NCBI GenBank assembly: GCA_947502505.1
Contig: CANNAE010000002.1
Coordinates: 310,001-374,000 of the forward strand
Origin: an uncultured Planococcus sp.
GTDB taxonomy: Bacteria; Bacillota; Bacilli; Bacillales_A; Planococcaceae
Length of the DNA: 64,000 nucleotides
Direction of reading: 5' to 3'
The notes under the pieces are model-generated. The model searched no databases, had not been told where the DNA came from, and worked only from the letters and a program-made list of their open reading frames with translations. The position numbers were made by a program, and so were the translations under genes. This document shows positions 7,584-15,641 of this stretch, in pieces (positions within the stretch are counted from its first letter, which is position 1; each line of letters opens with the position of its first letter).

Positions 7584-10395
7584 TAAAATCACCTTCAGTT
7601 TCATTTTCTTCAATTCTCTTCAATTGCACAGTTAATTTTTTAGCTAAATTTCTATTCTTTTTGCCAGGGACAAGTATACTTATACCAATAATATCCTCAT
7701 CAAACTCTAAATCAAATCTATTATGCTTCTTAGCATTATCAGCGGATGCTGTTCTAGTTGTAGACTTAGCGTCGACACGATAAATGAGTAATTGAGGCGT
7801 TTTTCCTAACCCTACTTCTTCTCTGTTGCTGTGTACTTCTTCAGTCTTCACACTTAAATCACTGATTTCCGAGCTCTTTTGTATGCCCAAATGTTTTAAA
7901 TGATTCATATCAAAATCTTTGTATACATCTGAAGGATTTTTCAAAACCCCAATACTTACTCTGTCTCCAAACTTAGAAAATTCACCTTTTCGAGTACGCG
8001 CGACTTTACCCACGTTATAACTATTTAATTGCCAACCCTCTTCATTTTCATCAACCTTGCCCCGGCCTCCAACTATTACATTCCATCCAGTAAATTTTTC
8101 TTCCTTACTAATACTCTTATACCATTCAATAAAAGCTTCTATTTGATCGAATACAGGAGAGCTTTCAAAAACGTATTCGGTTAATATAGCTTCTACCTTT
8201 TCAAACGGCACATATTCCCACAACAGCCCTACTTTATCAAGCGTTACTTTAGGCTTATCTAGAGAATTCAAAAAATCTTCAGTTATTCTAATATTATTTT
8301 TTAATACCTCTTTGTCATTTTTAAAAACAACCGTCTGACTAGATGTACCAGAGAAATCTAATTCTGTTTCTACAGCGTTCTGCATTCTATTCTTTGCAGT
8401 AATTCTAAGCCAAGAAAGCTGGGGAGAGTTTTTAATACGCGGCCCTACTTCGTTTGGTTTAGCCGTTCCGAGAAGAAAGGGTCTTAAATCTTCTCTCAAT
8501 TCATATTCTAATGAAGCTAGGAAGCGAAACTTTTCTTGTGTATCTTCAGTCATCCAAATTCTCGGCAATAGTTCGTACCCTTTTCTGTATCCGAACCATC
8601 TGCCCATTTGCATCAAAGTATCTCCTTGTTTCGTTGACCTAAGGAAGAAAGTACTGACGAGGCCTTCAATGGTCAAACCTCTTGAAAGGGTACTGCCGCC
8701 AATAATAATGAAAGCAGGTGCATCACTTTCTACACGAGAACTGTTTTTATCTGGATAAGCCAATCGCACATAAGTATTCTCATCATTTAGACCATTATTA
8801 GCACAGTTATCAATGCACAAATGCGTTCCAGCATGATACTGCAGATCTCCTTCTTCGTTCAATTCAATATGTGAAAGCCGATTCTTTAGACTAGAAACAT
8901 AAACGATTATATCTTCAAAGTTCGGATAGTCATTTATATTTTCATCCGGTATGCCATATTCAGGATAGCTTTTTCTAAAGTCGTCTTTAGTAAAATTACT
9001 TTTTTCTTCTTCGTATAGGGTTTTTGCTTGTTTCAAAAACTCTTTTTCAGAAAGACTGTTCAACCATCCTTCTATTGATTCAGCAATATATTTGTGGTGA
9101 GCCTGTTGTTGACTTGTATGTATAAGCATACTCACAGGTTTTTTATAGCCTCTAAATCTTTGAACCGCTGAAGCACAGTAAAACCATATTACTGCTTTCT
9201 GCAATGCCGACGGAAGTTGAGTGGATTTTCCTTCATGAACTTTTGAAACCTCTTCTAAATTCCCTTGACAAATGTCTCTAATAATATTTAGACCGCTGTA
9301 TTCCTCAGTTTCATAAAGACCAAAGATCTCTTTGGGTCCAAAATATTCTGCTGGTGTTTTGAGCAGTCCAATAAAATCTTTCGGATATAATGATTCTTCT
9401 GTTGTTTCATTTAGAACATTAGCGTATGGCGTTGCAGTATAACTTAAATAATTCATGGCTTTTGGTCTTGCATTATTTTCTTTTTTTCCATTCACTAGTT
9501 CAACTATCAAACTGTTGATACGCGCTCTCTCTTCCTTCTCAGTATCTAAAGTGTTAATTCCAGCTTGATCCGCTTCATCATCGATTACTAATATTTTCAT
9601 TTGTCTCAATTTATTCTCGTCAGCATATAACCACTTTAATAGGTTTTCCAGCCTCGTTTTATGTTTTAAACATACTGTTAAGTAACGTCTTCTATCTTGT
9701 TCTCCAAAGTGAAGATTTTGTGTACTATTTGCTGCAGACGGACGTTTAGCAGGGTTATCCAATGCTTGCCAAGCAAGCGTACCAGCGTGATTCAAATCTC
9801 CAATCAATCTCTCCTCTGTCTGTTTTCTTAAATTATCAATTAAGCCAGACAGCACTACAAACATATTCCAGCCATGATCCGCGGCCATTGCCATAAGCCC
9901 AGCCATGTTGGCAGTTTTTCCTGATTGAACGTTACCTATAACCAAACCTTTGACTGGACCACTTACTGTAGTATCCTGATTTAGTTTTTTCAAAATATCT
10001 AAAGTCGTATTTTCTAATTCGTTAATCGAAATAACGGACCAACCATCATTAACTAATTTCGATTTGTATAATTGCCAAGATGAATGAGGGTTCTTTGGAA
10101 TTCTAGCATCATTGTTCGATTTATCTGAGATGAGAATAGTCCGGTCCCCGGCTTCTCTAAACTCTTCTTCTTCTTTTTCAACCTTCTGTAATTCTTGTGT
10201 TATTTCAACCCAATTTTCTAATGTTATTGAAGATTCAATAACCCCCACGCTTTTTAATAGTCCTATCGCATCTTCTAAACTTTGACTATCAGTACCCGCT
10301 GAAGATATTATAGACTTCCAGCTTTTACCGTTTGCCTTCATATTTTTGATAGTATTTTTTATTGCATCATACCTTGGTCCTGAGTATTTACTCAT
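7573..10395 (-). CDS. Z1 domain superfamily II helicase/ATPase
   Basis: A 940-aa helicase-like protein, first gene of the operon. Visible motifs are Walker A G-N-V-Q-S-G-K-T (154-161), Walker B I-D-D-E-A-D (271-276), a motif-III-like S-Y-T-A-T-P (318-323) and, in the Z1 region, G-G-S-T-L-S-R-G-L followed by Q-M-G-R-W-F-G-Y-R (596-604), a hallmark of the Z1 domain (PF10593). The length is usual for the family. GGAGGAG lies six bases before the ATG at 10395. Z1 proteins are almost always next to a GHKL ATPase and a methylase in bacteria; the presumed job is ATP-dependent DNA translocation or unwinding by the complex. The assignment is secure at domain level, the mechanism is inference. Confidence 0.88.
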   Translation of the reverse strand: MSKYSGPRYDAIKNTIKNMKANGKSWKSIISSAGTDSQSLEDAIGLLKSVGVIESSITLENWVEITQELQKVEKEEEEFREAGDRTILISDKSNNDARIPKNPHSSWQLYKSKLVNDGWSVISINELENTTLDILKKLNQDTTVSGPVKGLVIGNVQSGKTANMAGLMAMAADHGWNMFVVLSGLIDNLRKQTEERLIGDLNHAGTLAWQALDNPAKRPSAANSTQNLHFGEQDRRRYLTVCLKHKTRLENLLKWLYADENKLRQMKILVIDDEADQAGINTLDTEKEERARINSLIVELVNGKKENNARPKAMNYLSYTATPYANVLNETTEESLYPKDFIGLLKTPAEYFGPKEIFGLYETEEYSGLNIIRDICQGNLEEVSKVHEGKSTQLPSALQKAVIWFYCASAVQRFRGYKKPVSMLIHTSQQQAHHKYIAESIEGWLNSLSEKEFLKQAKTLYEEEKSNFTKDDFRKSYPEYGIPDENINDYPNFEDIIVYVSSLKNRLSHIELNEEGDLQYHAGTHLCIDNCANNGLNDENTYVRLAYPDKNSSRVESDAPAFIIIGGSTLSRGLTIEGLVSTFFLRSTKQGDTLMQMGRWFGYRKGYELLPRIWMTEDTQEKFRFLASLEYELREDLRPFLLGTAKPNEVGPRIKNSPQLSWLRITAKNRMQNAVETELDFSGTSSQTVVFKNDKEVLKNNIRITEDFLNSLDKPKVTLDKVGLLWEYVPFEKVEAILTEYVFESSPVFDQIEAFIEWYKSISKEEKFTGWNVIVGGRGKVDENEEGWQLNSYNVGKVARTRKGEFSKFGDRVSIGVLKNPSDVYKDFDMNHLKHLGIQKSSEISDLSVKTEEVHSNREEVGLGKTPQLLIYRVDAKSTTRTASADNAKKHNRFDLEFDEDIIGISILVPGKKNRNLAKKLTVQLKRIEENETEGDFNEN

Positions 10396-10847
10396 ATTTT
10401 CTCCTCCTGTTCATTCTTTTTTCTAATTGATTTAATTATATAGTAATTAAGCTATTGTTTGTTTAAAATAAGGATATTATTACCTTTAATTGAAATATTA
10501 AAGATTTACATAACATTTATTTTCTCTTTTTTTATCATATAGATAGATTTTATGATCGATAATCAATATCGAAGATTAAGTGATGTAGTACTTAAAAATA
10601 TATACCCTTCTATTAAAAATTGAGTTCTAAACATAGCACTAAATCTATGTTTGACATAAATAATTTGAAATCAAAACTATAATAATTTATCTTATTAAAT
10701 ATTTTGCAGTTATTAAAATTCGTTGGTCTAATACTACAATTTAGAAGAAGTATAAGAAATATGTAAAATATACCATATTCAAAATACTTCAATCTTTTTC
10801 TAATACAATTATATATAGAGGATTGTTCATGGAAAGTAGGGAAATAG
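10396..10847. promoter_or_regulatory. AT-rich divergent intergenic region with two palindromes
   Basis: No gene is visible here. The region drives the Z1 operon leftward and a membrane protein gene rightward. An inverted repeat TTAATTA-CTATA-TAATTAA (on the minus strand, 10432-10450) contains a TATAAT-like -10, so it could be promoter plus operator for the defence operon. A second palindrome, TCGATA-atcaa-TATCGA, lies at 10556-10572. No controller-protein gene was found nearby that would bind either one. Confidence 0.4.
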
Positions 10848-11225
10848 ATGAAAATGTACTGGCTGCTTGGCATCGTGTTGCTTGTCGATATTACGCTGCT
10901 ATTGGTTGATGATTACTTTCCGGGCGCACTCCGCTCTTTTGGCATCCCGGTATGGTCATTGTATGCGCTGCTTGGGGTTTTGGTTCTGGTAAGCACACTG
11001 ACGCATAACTCCGAACTGGAGAGGCGCTTCGGGCTCCAAGCCTTATTGTTATTGTCTGTCTATCCGATGCTGGTGATGGTGTTATTGGCCTTGCTTGGCG
11101 GTGAGTCAGAGAGCGATCTGTCTGTAAAGAGCCCCCTCCTTTGGATCATATGGGGAGCGGTTTTGTGGATGGGATGGCGTGATTATAAGAAAGACAAAGA
11201 GCAGGACGGGCAAGCGGCGGAATGA
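10848..11225 (+). CDS. small membrane protein, paralogue of the one at 37752
   Basis: A 125-aa protein with about four hydrophobic segments and a short charged C-terminal tail, so probably an integral membrane protein. It is clearly related to the gene at 37752-38129: the same length, and shared blocks such as D-D/N-Y-F-P-G, G-I-P and L-G-G-E-S in the same places. The ATG at 10848 (M-K-M-Y-W) aligns with the M-K-T-Y-W start of the paralogue, which fixes the start. Function unknown. It is the first gene with normal base composition after the AT-rich island, so it marks the island's right edge. Confidence 0.7.
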   Translation: MKMYWLLGIVLLVDITLLLVDDYFPGALRSFGIPVWSLYALLGVLVLVSTLTHNSELERRFGLQALLLLSVYPMLVMVLLALLGGESESDLSVKSPLLWIIWGAVLWMGWRDYKKDKEQDGQAAE

Positions 11226-11287
11226 GTGTGCTTTATAGTTGCTGATACGAAATTTTGGAACTGGAATGGAAAGGTTGAGTCCCTGCA

Positions 11288-11518
11288 ATGCTATGGATAC
11301 TTACGCAAAATAAACAAGACCTGATGAATGTTAAGAGTGTTGCTGTAAAAGGAAAGCACGTAGAAGGTTTTGTAGAAAACAGCCTATTGGATCAATGGAA
11401 TAAGGTGATGGGCAAATACGACTCGAATGAGAGAGCATTAGAAGTTCTTACGGAGATTTTCTCGAAAATCGATCAAAGCGACGGGGCTGCTGTGACATTC
11501 ACTATGCCTGAACAATAA
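11288..11518 (+). CDS. conserved-looking 76-aa hypothetical protein
   Basis: Short soluble protein beginning M-L-W-I-L-T-Q-N-K, with a repeated V-K-G-K-like strand and the block Y-D-S-N-E-R-A-L-E-V-L. It reminds me of short uncharacterised Bacillales proteins that start with W-I-L-T-Q, but I can assign no function. AAAGGTTGAG lies about eight bases ahead of the ATG, and an intrinsic terminator follows at 11547. It is therefore a self-contained single-gene unit, or the second gene behind the membrane protein 60 bases upstream. Confidence 0.6.
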   Translation: MLWILTQNKQDLMNVKSVAVKGKHVEGFVENSLLDQWNKVMGKYDSNERALEVLTEIFSKIDQSDGAAVTFTMPEQ

Positions 11519-11546
11519 CCATATATGACCTATGCGTAGATTCGGT

Positions 11547-11587
11547 AACCTTCAAAAGGCGGCAACTCCTCTTTTGAAGGTTTTTAC
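11547..11587 (+). terminator. intrinsic terminator
   Basis: AACCTTCAAAAG pairs perfectly with CTTTTGAAGGTT across a 12-nt loop and is followed by a T run. It ends the 76-aa gene transcript. Confidence 0.85.
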
Positions 11588-11746
11588 TTTTACACAGCCT
11601 ATTTAAATGCATTTATGTCAATTTCAGCAGACTACGCAAAAGTATTCTGATTATTTATGTTAAAATATGGTCATAGCTACAAAACAGTTAACCCGATTAA
11701 TATTAAACAGCTGAATCAAGGTTTTTTAACAGAAAGGGTGGATACA

Positions 11747-12220
11747 ATGGATGAAGCGCAACAAGAGATAAAAGAAATAAAAGGATTAAAGAAGAAGCAA
11801 TTGCTGTGGGGCAACCTCTTCATGCTGGTGACTTTCTTATTGTTTGGTTATTCACTGGGGAATGGAAAAATTTTATTCGCAACCTGGATAGTCATACTAC
11901 TCGTCTTCGTAATGGTCGTGCTTAGCTTATATACCTTGATAACAGGAAAGGTTATTGGAACAAAGACGACAAAGCGTATTCGGGCATTCGATCGAAAGCG
12001 CTGGGGGCAGAAGAAGTGGAGGCTTCTCAATATAACCCATATTGTTCTATATATTGGTATGGGAACCGGCTTGATTTTTTTAGTTTTCAACACGGATTTC
12101 GACCTCCTCAATCCTAACTGGTTTAGCTTTATCTTCCCGTTTCTTGGAGCTTGGTTCGGCTATAACTTAGGCGAAATTAGCAGAATAAAAAAATTGAACG
12201 AGCAGGGGGCTAATGACTAG
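11747..12220 (+). CDS. membrane protein of unknown function
   Basis: A 157-aa protein with a charged N-terminal 20 residues followed by four hydrophobic segments arranged as two pairs. A basic stretch (K-T-T-K-R-I-R-A-F-D-R-K-R) lies between the pairs and probably faces the cytoplasm. AAAGGGTGGAT precedes the ATG at 11747; the longer reading frame back to 11657 has no ribosome binding site. No family recognised. It stands alone between a terminator and a gene remnant. Confidence 0.6.
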   Translation: MDEAQQEIKEIKGLKKKQLLWGNLFMLVTFLLFGYSLGNGKILFATWIVILLVFVMVVLSLYTLITGKVIGTKTTKRIRAFDRKRWGQKKWRLLNITHIVLYIGMGTGLIFLVFNTDFDLLNPNWFSFIFPFLGAWFGYNLGEISRIKKLNEQGAND

Positions 12221-12240
12221 CCGCTCTTATTTAATTGTAG

Positions 12241-12402
12241 GAAGCGTTAGATGAAAATGATCCTCCCGAGGCAATAACCCAGTCCAATTATGGCTTTCAC
12301 TATCCCCCTAAATATCGACAACTTGTGAAAGAAGATGAAATTAATCTCCTTCAGACCCCTTTGGGCAAGTGTCTCGCGCACGTACTGGAAGCTAAAAAAT
12401 GA
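12241..12402 (+). pseudogene. probable 3' remnant of a gene
   Basis: An open frame of 53 codons ends in TGA at 12400-12402, but it begins directly after an in-frame TAG and has no start codon or ribosome binding site. The encoded peptide (including Y-G-F-H-Y-P-P-K-Y-R and a charged, Leu-rich end) looks like real protein rather than noise. I interpret it as the tail of a gene whose front was lost. The parent family is not recognised. Confidence 0.35.
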
Positions 12403-12425
12403 CTCCGGCGCAATGCCGAAGTCAT
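12394..12425 (-). terminator. intrinsic terminator of the 341-aa gene
   Basis: ATGACT-CGGC pairs with GCCG-AGTCAT with one mismatch; on the minus strand the hairpin is followed by six T. It lies 70 bases beyond the stop of the minus-strand gene at 12495. Confidence 0.7.
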
Positions 12426-12494
12426 CTAATCACAGCTAGCTGCGAAAAACTTTTTGATTAGTTATCCATCCAATAGGATGCGGATCAGCTTTTG

Positions 12495-13520
12495 CTATTC
12501 CTTTGTCCCTTTAGTCCCCTTTTTTAATTTTGATAGAGTCTCTTTTTTCTTTTGCGGGTTTTGCGGGCTAAATAAGGAAAGCATAACGCCATTTTTTTCA
12601 CGAGTTTTACTAACGACTTTACTCAGGTTTTTCTCAATATAACGCAGCTGTTGATGATTTATTTTTTTTGTAGCAACAATATCATATCTCCATTTCGGCG
12701 GCTTTATAATACTTACATATTGATCGCTTTCTCTAACGCGCTTGAAGTGACGGCGCTTATCATCCCACACGATATAGTGCTTATCATACATGCTCTCATG
12801 TTCGTTCTTTAGACAAGGCAACACAATATATACATCACCTTTTTTCCCTTCAGTTCGTTGTTGATCTATGTCAGCCGTTGCGGTTTGCCACGTGATGTAC
12901 GCTATCCGATTTTTGTACTCCGCATCAGTCTCGTGTACCATCTTCTTCGGGTAAATTGGCTTTTGTTTTCTTGAAAATAATTCTGCAATGATAAAAGAAA
13001 AATCCCCATTGTAATGAGACAAAAATCGTTCCTCCAAATGCCTTACGTCGATCCATTTTCCTTTTGTGTCTATATCCTTCACCATATCCCGAACAATCAA
13101 CACAGCTGTAGATATATGGCTCTTTACATATGTAATATACGCATCATCGTATTGTTGACCATTTATTAAGCGAGGTGACTTAGCTATATTTCGACCATCT
13201 TCTTCTGCCTTGCGCGTAGCATAATCCATATATTTCTCAATGTAATGAGCTCGCGCTACTCCAGATGGCCCGTTTTTTCTTTTAGCTTTTACTTGTTGTT
13301 TCTTGCGCTTTTTCTGTTCCTCTATTTTTTGTAGAACTTCGGAACTGTTTACAAGATCGTCATTCGTATGCGCTTCACTACAGTCATAACAGATCTTCCA
13401 TTGTTTAATCCACAGATGCTTTACGTCTAGCTCGCCGGTGGTTCTTAAATGATCTTTCGCTTTCTTTTGCAACCGATTATTTTCATTTACTACTTGTTTC
13501 CCGCAAATGACACAGTCCAT
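12495..13520 (-). CDS. orphan protein with N-terminal zinc-ribbon cysteines
   Basis: A 341-aa protein of unknown function. The N terminus carries C3-x2-C6 and C44-x2-C47, a four-cysteine arrangement that could bind zinc, and resembles HNH-associated or Cas4-like ribbons without the nuclease motif being present. A long basic stretch at about 66-85 (K-K-R-K-K-Q-Q-V-K-A-K-R-K) suggests nucleic acid binding. The C-terminal 25 residues are low-complexity and lysine-rich. GGAAGTG lies four bases before the ATG. The gene is AT-rich, stands alone with its own terminator, and is flanked by a gene remnant and small AT-rich genes, which fits an acquired gene. The function is open. Confidence 0.6.
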   Translation of the reverse strand: MDCVICGKQVVNENNRLQKKAKDHLRTTGELDVKHLWIKQWKICYDCSEAHTNDDLVNSSEVLQKIEEQKKRKKQQVKAKRKNGPSGVARAHYIEKYMDYATRKAEEDGRNIAKSPRLINGQQYDDAYITYVKSHISTAVLIVRDMVKDIDTKGKWIDVRHLEERFLSHYNGDFSFIIAELFSRKQKPIYPKKMVHETDAEYKNRIAYITWQTATADIDQQRTEGKKGDVYIVLPCLKNEHESMYDKHYIVWDDKRRHFKRVRESDQYVSIIKPPKWRYDIVATKKINHQQLRYIEKNLSKVVSKTREKNGVMLSLFSPQNPQKKKETLSKLKKGTKGTKE

Positions 13521-13808
13521 CGTACACTTCCAATCTTTATGTTAGTTGAATGAAGAAAGAAAAGGCTCTACTTCTCGTTCAAATAAAGCATCAATTTAAA
13601 AGACCCATTCTCGATAATAATTGCATCTATCTTATAAAAATAAGGGTATTTCGTATTTTAATAATGGCCGATTGAGATTTTTCTTATATTACCATTTATT
13701 AGTAAATTGTTCCATATTCATTAAAGAATTATTTTCACTCACCGGCTTTTACATCACTTGATTTTTTTAATGGGCAAACATCGTATTTGATCCGTTTTAC
13801 TAAACAGC
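13521..13808. other. AT-rich intergenic stretch
   Basis: No ORF with a ribosome binding site, no RNA gene and no clear repeat seen. It probably holds the promoter of the minus-strand 341-aa gene. Confidence 0.4.
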
Positions 13809-13842
13809 AAAAACCCCTCAGTTCTAAGACTGAGGGGTTTTT
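13809..13842. terminator. intrinsic terminator
   Basis: AAAAACCCCTCAG and CTGAGGGGTTTTT form a perfect 13-bp stem with T runs on both strands. The nearest gene that could use it is the 54-aa minus-strand gene ending at 13937. Confidence 0.85.
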
Positions 13843-13936
13843 GAGTTTTTGTGATTTTAAGGTTCTTTCCTATCTTCTTCCGCCTGGCAATTGTCAGGCG
13901 TTTGCTTCTTAATTCTAGAAAGTTAAAGATGATAAG

Positions 13937-14101
13937 TTAAGATGCCACATCGTCTTTAAGAAATCCTACAATAGAAACTACAATACCTGACAGCACAATC
14001 ATGTATTCAATTCCTCCGATGCTAGTAGTCATATCTAATACAAGAATACCTCCGAGAATCATAAAACTGATTCCCAGCAACATTAATTTTATTGATTTCA
14101 A
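13937..14101 (-). CDS. 54-aa two-segment membrane microprotein
   Basis: A short gene too small for usual ORF cut-offs. It starts with TTG at 14101, seven bases after GGAG in GAGGAGTG, and encodes two hydrophobic segments (about residues 5-22 and 33-47) joined by a short loop with D-M-T-T-S-I-G-G-I-E and ending in the charged tail K-D-D-V-A-S. The predicted topology is a membrane hairpin. A strong terminator lies 95 bases downstream. Similar tiny hydrophobic proteins are common in Bacillales and mostly unstudied. Coding status is supported by the ribosome binding site and the amphipathic layout; function unknown. Confidence 0.55.
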   Translation of the reverse strand: MKSIKLMLLGISFMILGGILVLDMTTSIGGIEYMIVLSGIVVSIVGFLKDDVAS

Positions 14102-14287
14102 TCAAACACTCCTCAAGAAAATATGTTTCTTCATTTTGTATATTTATATACTCGTATACTCATATATTAACATTCTCAAATTACTAATAAATGGGTTAGT
14201 GCACCAAGATCCCTTATTTGTCCGCTACGGTTTCATCCTACTCGTACGCCTTGGATACTTTAAAGGAAGTATGAGAACAAAATAGCA

Positions 14288-14491
14288 TTATTTGATGCTA
14301 CTTTGAATTTCGTCTATTTTGGGTATGACTTGGTTCTCTACTTCATCCTCTAAGTCTAGTAGATTCACTTCTAAACTAGATAGAATTTTTTCATACCTTT
14401 GTAGTTGGGCATTTTGCAAAAACAACACGGTAATCATTAAAACATTCATGACTAGAATTAAAATCACAAAAAACTTATAAGATCTTTTCAC
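14288..14491 (-). CDS. 67-aa single-pass membrane protein with coiled coil
   Basis: Starts with GTG at 14491, seven bases after GGGGG. Residues 8-27 are a hydrophobic anchor, preceded by basic residues (K-V-K-R-S-Y-K), which predicts the N terminus inside. The rest is a heptad-like helix (L-Q-R-Y-E-K-I-L-S-S-L-E-V-N-L-L-D-L-E-D-E-V) that should form a coiled coil outside the membrane. This layout recalls small division or prophage-type proteins, but no family is recognised. A weak hairpin follows the stop. Confidence 0.5.
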   Translation of the reverse strand: MKRSYKFFVILILVMNVLMITVLFLQNAQLQRYEKILSSLEVNLLDLEDEVENQVIPKIDEIQSSIK

Positions 14492-14729
14492 TTTAACGCC
14501 CCCAGCATTTTTTAAGGTTAATTGCCTTTTATTACTCTGTAAAAGCTTAACATACAAATTTTTTACTTCGAATTTAGTGGTTACTGTCTCAATAAGCATT
14601 CTTCAAGGATAGAGATTCTTGGATTCTTTATGATTTCTCAGTTCCTCTTCCCCCTCTGCTTCTACCCGGCAACTTCCCCCCACCCACAGCGTCCATTTTT
14701 AAAACCCCACTCCCAGGAGGCGCTGTGTG

Positions 14730-15542
14730 ATGAAAACGTTTTGGCTGTTCGGCTACCGGCAAGCGCTGTGCTGTATTTTTCCCGTCATCATTTTCGCGGC
14801 ACTGGCTTTGTCGAAATACATCGAGATTCCTTATCTGCCCCGTTATGATTTTATTTTGCTCGTGTGCATACTCGCACAATTGTTCATGCTCATGTCCAAA
14901 CTGGAAACGTGGGATGAGTTCAAAGTGATTTTGGTGTTCCATGCAATCGGGCTCGGCCTCGAATTGTTCAAGGTCCATATGGGCTCGTGGGCGTATCCCG
15001 AAGACGCCTATAGCAAGTTGTTCGGCGTGCCGCTCTATAGCGGATTCATGTACGCCAGTGTCGCGAGCTATATTTGCCAGGCATGGCGGCGTTTCGACTT
15101 GCACATGTTTGGATGGCCAAAGCCCTTCTACAGCATCGCCATCAGCGTCTTGATCTACGCGAATTTTTTCACGCATCATTTTACGTATGACATCCGCTGG
15201 GGGCTCAAGCTATTATTGGTGCTGATTTTCTTCCGTACCGTCGTGACGTTTCGCATTGATGAGAAAATCTTTAAGATGCCTTTGATCCTGTCGTTCCTGT
15301 TGATCGGCTTCTTTATTTGGATTGCGGAAAACATCACGACTTTCCTCGGCGCCTGGCAATACCCGAACCAAGAAGCAGCCTGGTCGCTCGTCCACATCGG
15401 CAAAATCAGCTCGTGGTTTTTGCTCGTCATCATCTCAGTCATCATCGTGGCTCAGCTGAAGCGGGTGAAGAGTTCCTTGGAACAGCCATCGGCAAGCAGC
15501 GTCGATCCTTCGCTCGGCCGGAAAAAAGAGGAATCTGTCTAA
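14730..15542 (+). CDS. DUF817 family integral membrane protein
   Basis: About 270 residues with eight or so hydrophobic segments. The block S-W-A-Y-P-E-D-A-Y followed by P-L-Y-S-G-F-M-Y-A-S-V-A-S-Y is characteristic of DUF817 (PF05675), and the length is right for the family. No biochemical role is known. AGGAGG at 14715-14720 serves either a GTG at 14727 or the ATG at 14730; I take the ATG. The gene is alone on the plus strand and ends at a bidirectional terminator shared with the peptide operon coming from the right. Confidence 0.8.
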   Translation: MKTFWLFGYRQALCCIFPVIIFAALALSKYIEIPYLPRYDFILLVCILAQLFMLMSKLETWDEFKVILVFHAIGLGLELFKVHMGSWAYPEDAYSKLFGVPLYSGFMYASVASYICQAWRRFDLHMFGWPKPFYSIAISVLIYANFFTHHFTYDIRWGLKLLLVLIFFRTVVTFRIDEKIFKMPLILSFLLIGFFIWIAENITTFLGAWQYPNQEAAWSLVHIGKISSWFLLVIISVIIVAQLKRVKSSLEQPSASSVDPSLGRKKEESV

Positions 15543-15562
15543 CCGAAAAAATATATAAGCTC

Positions 15563-15597
15563 AAAAATGACGCCGGGCACTAAGCCGGCGTCATTTT
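15563..15597. terminator. bidirectional intrinsic terminator
   Basis: AAAAATGACGCCGG and CCGGCGTCATTTTT form a perfect 14-bp stem with an 8-nt loop. It lies between the converging DUF817 gene and the end of the nine-gene peptide operon. Confidence 0.9.
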
Positions 15598-15641
15598 TCT
15601 TACTATGAAAATTGCCTGAGCTTTCGTGCGGTGATGATGGG

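Noticed and set aside
2545-10395. DISARM or BREX as a name for the defence operon
   Set aside because: DISARM needs DrmA/DrmB/DrmC and BREX needs PglZ/BrxL-type genes. None is present, whereas Z1, MORC and DUF4420 are.
10613-10873. 86-codon open frame on the minus strand in the gap before 10848
   Set aside because: No ribosome binding site, low-complexity AT-rich composition (Ile/Asn/Phe/Tyr), and it overlaps the start of the plus-strand membrane gene.
14001-14285. 94-codon plus-strand open frame
   Set aside because: It is antisense to the supported 54-aa gene and lacks a start signal.
14628-15179. 183-codon frame antisense to the DUF817 gene
   Set aside because: The plus-strand frame has a family match, membrane pattern and AGGAGG; the antisense frame is a composition shadow.
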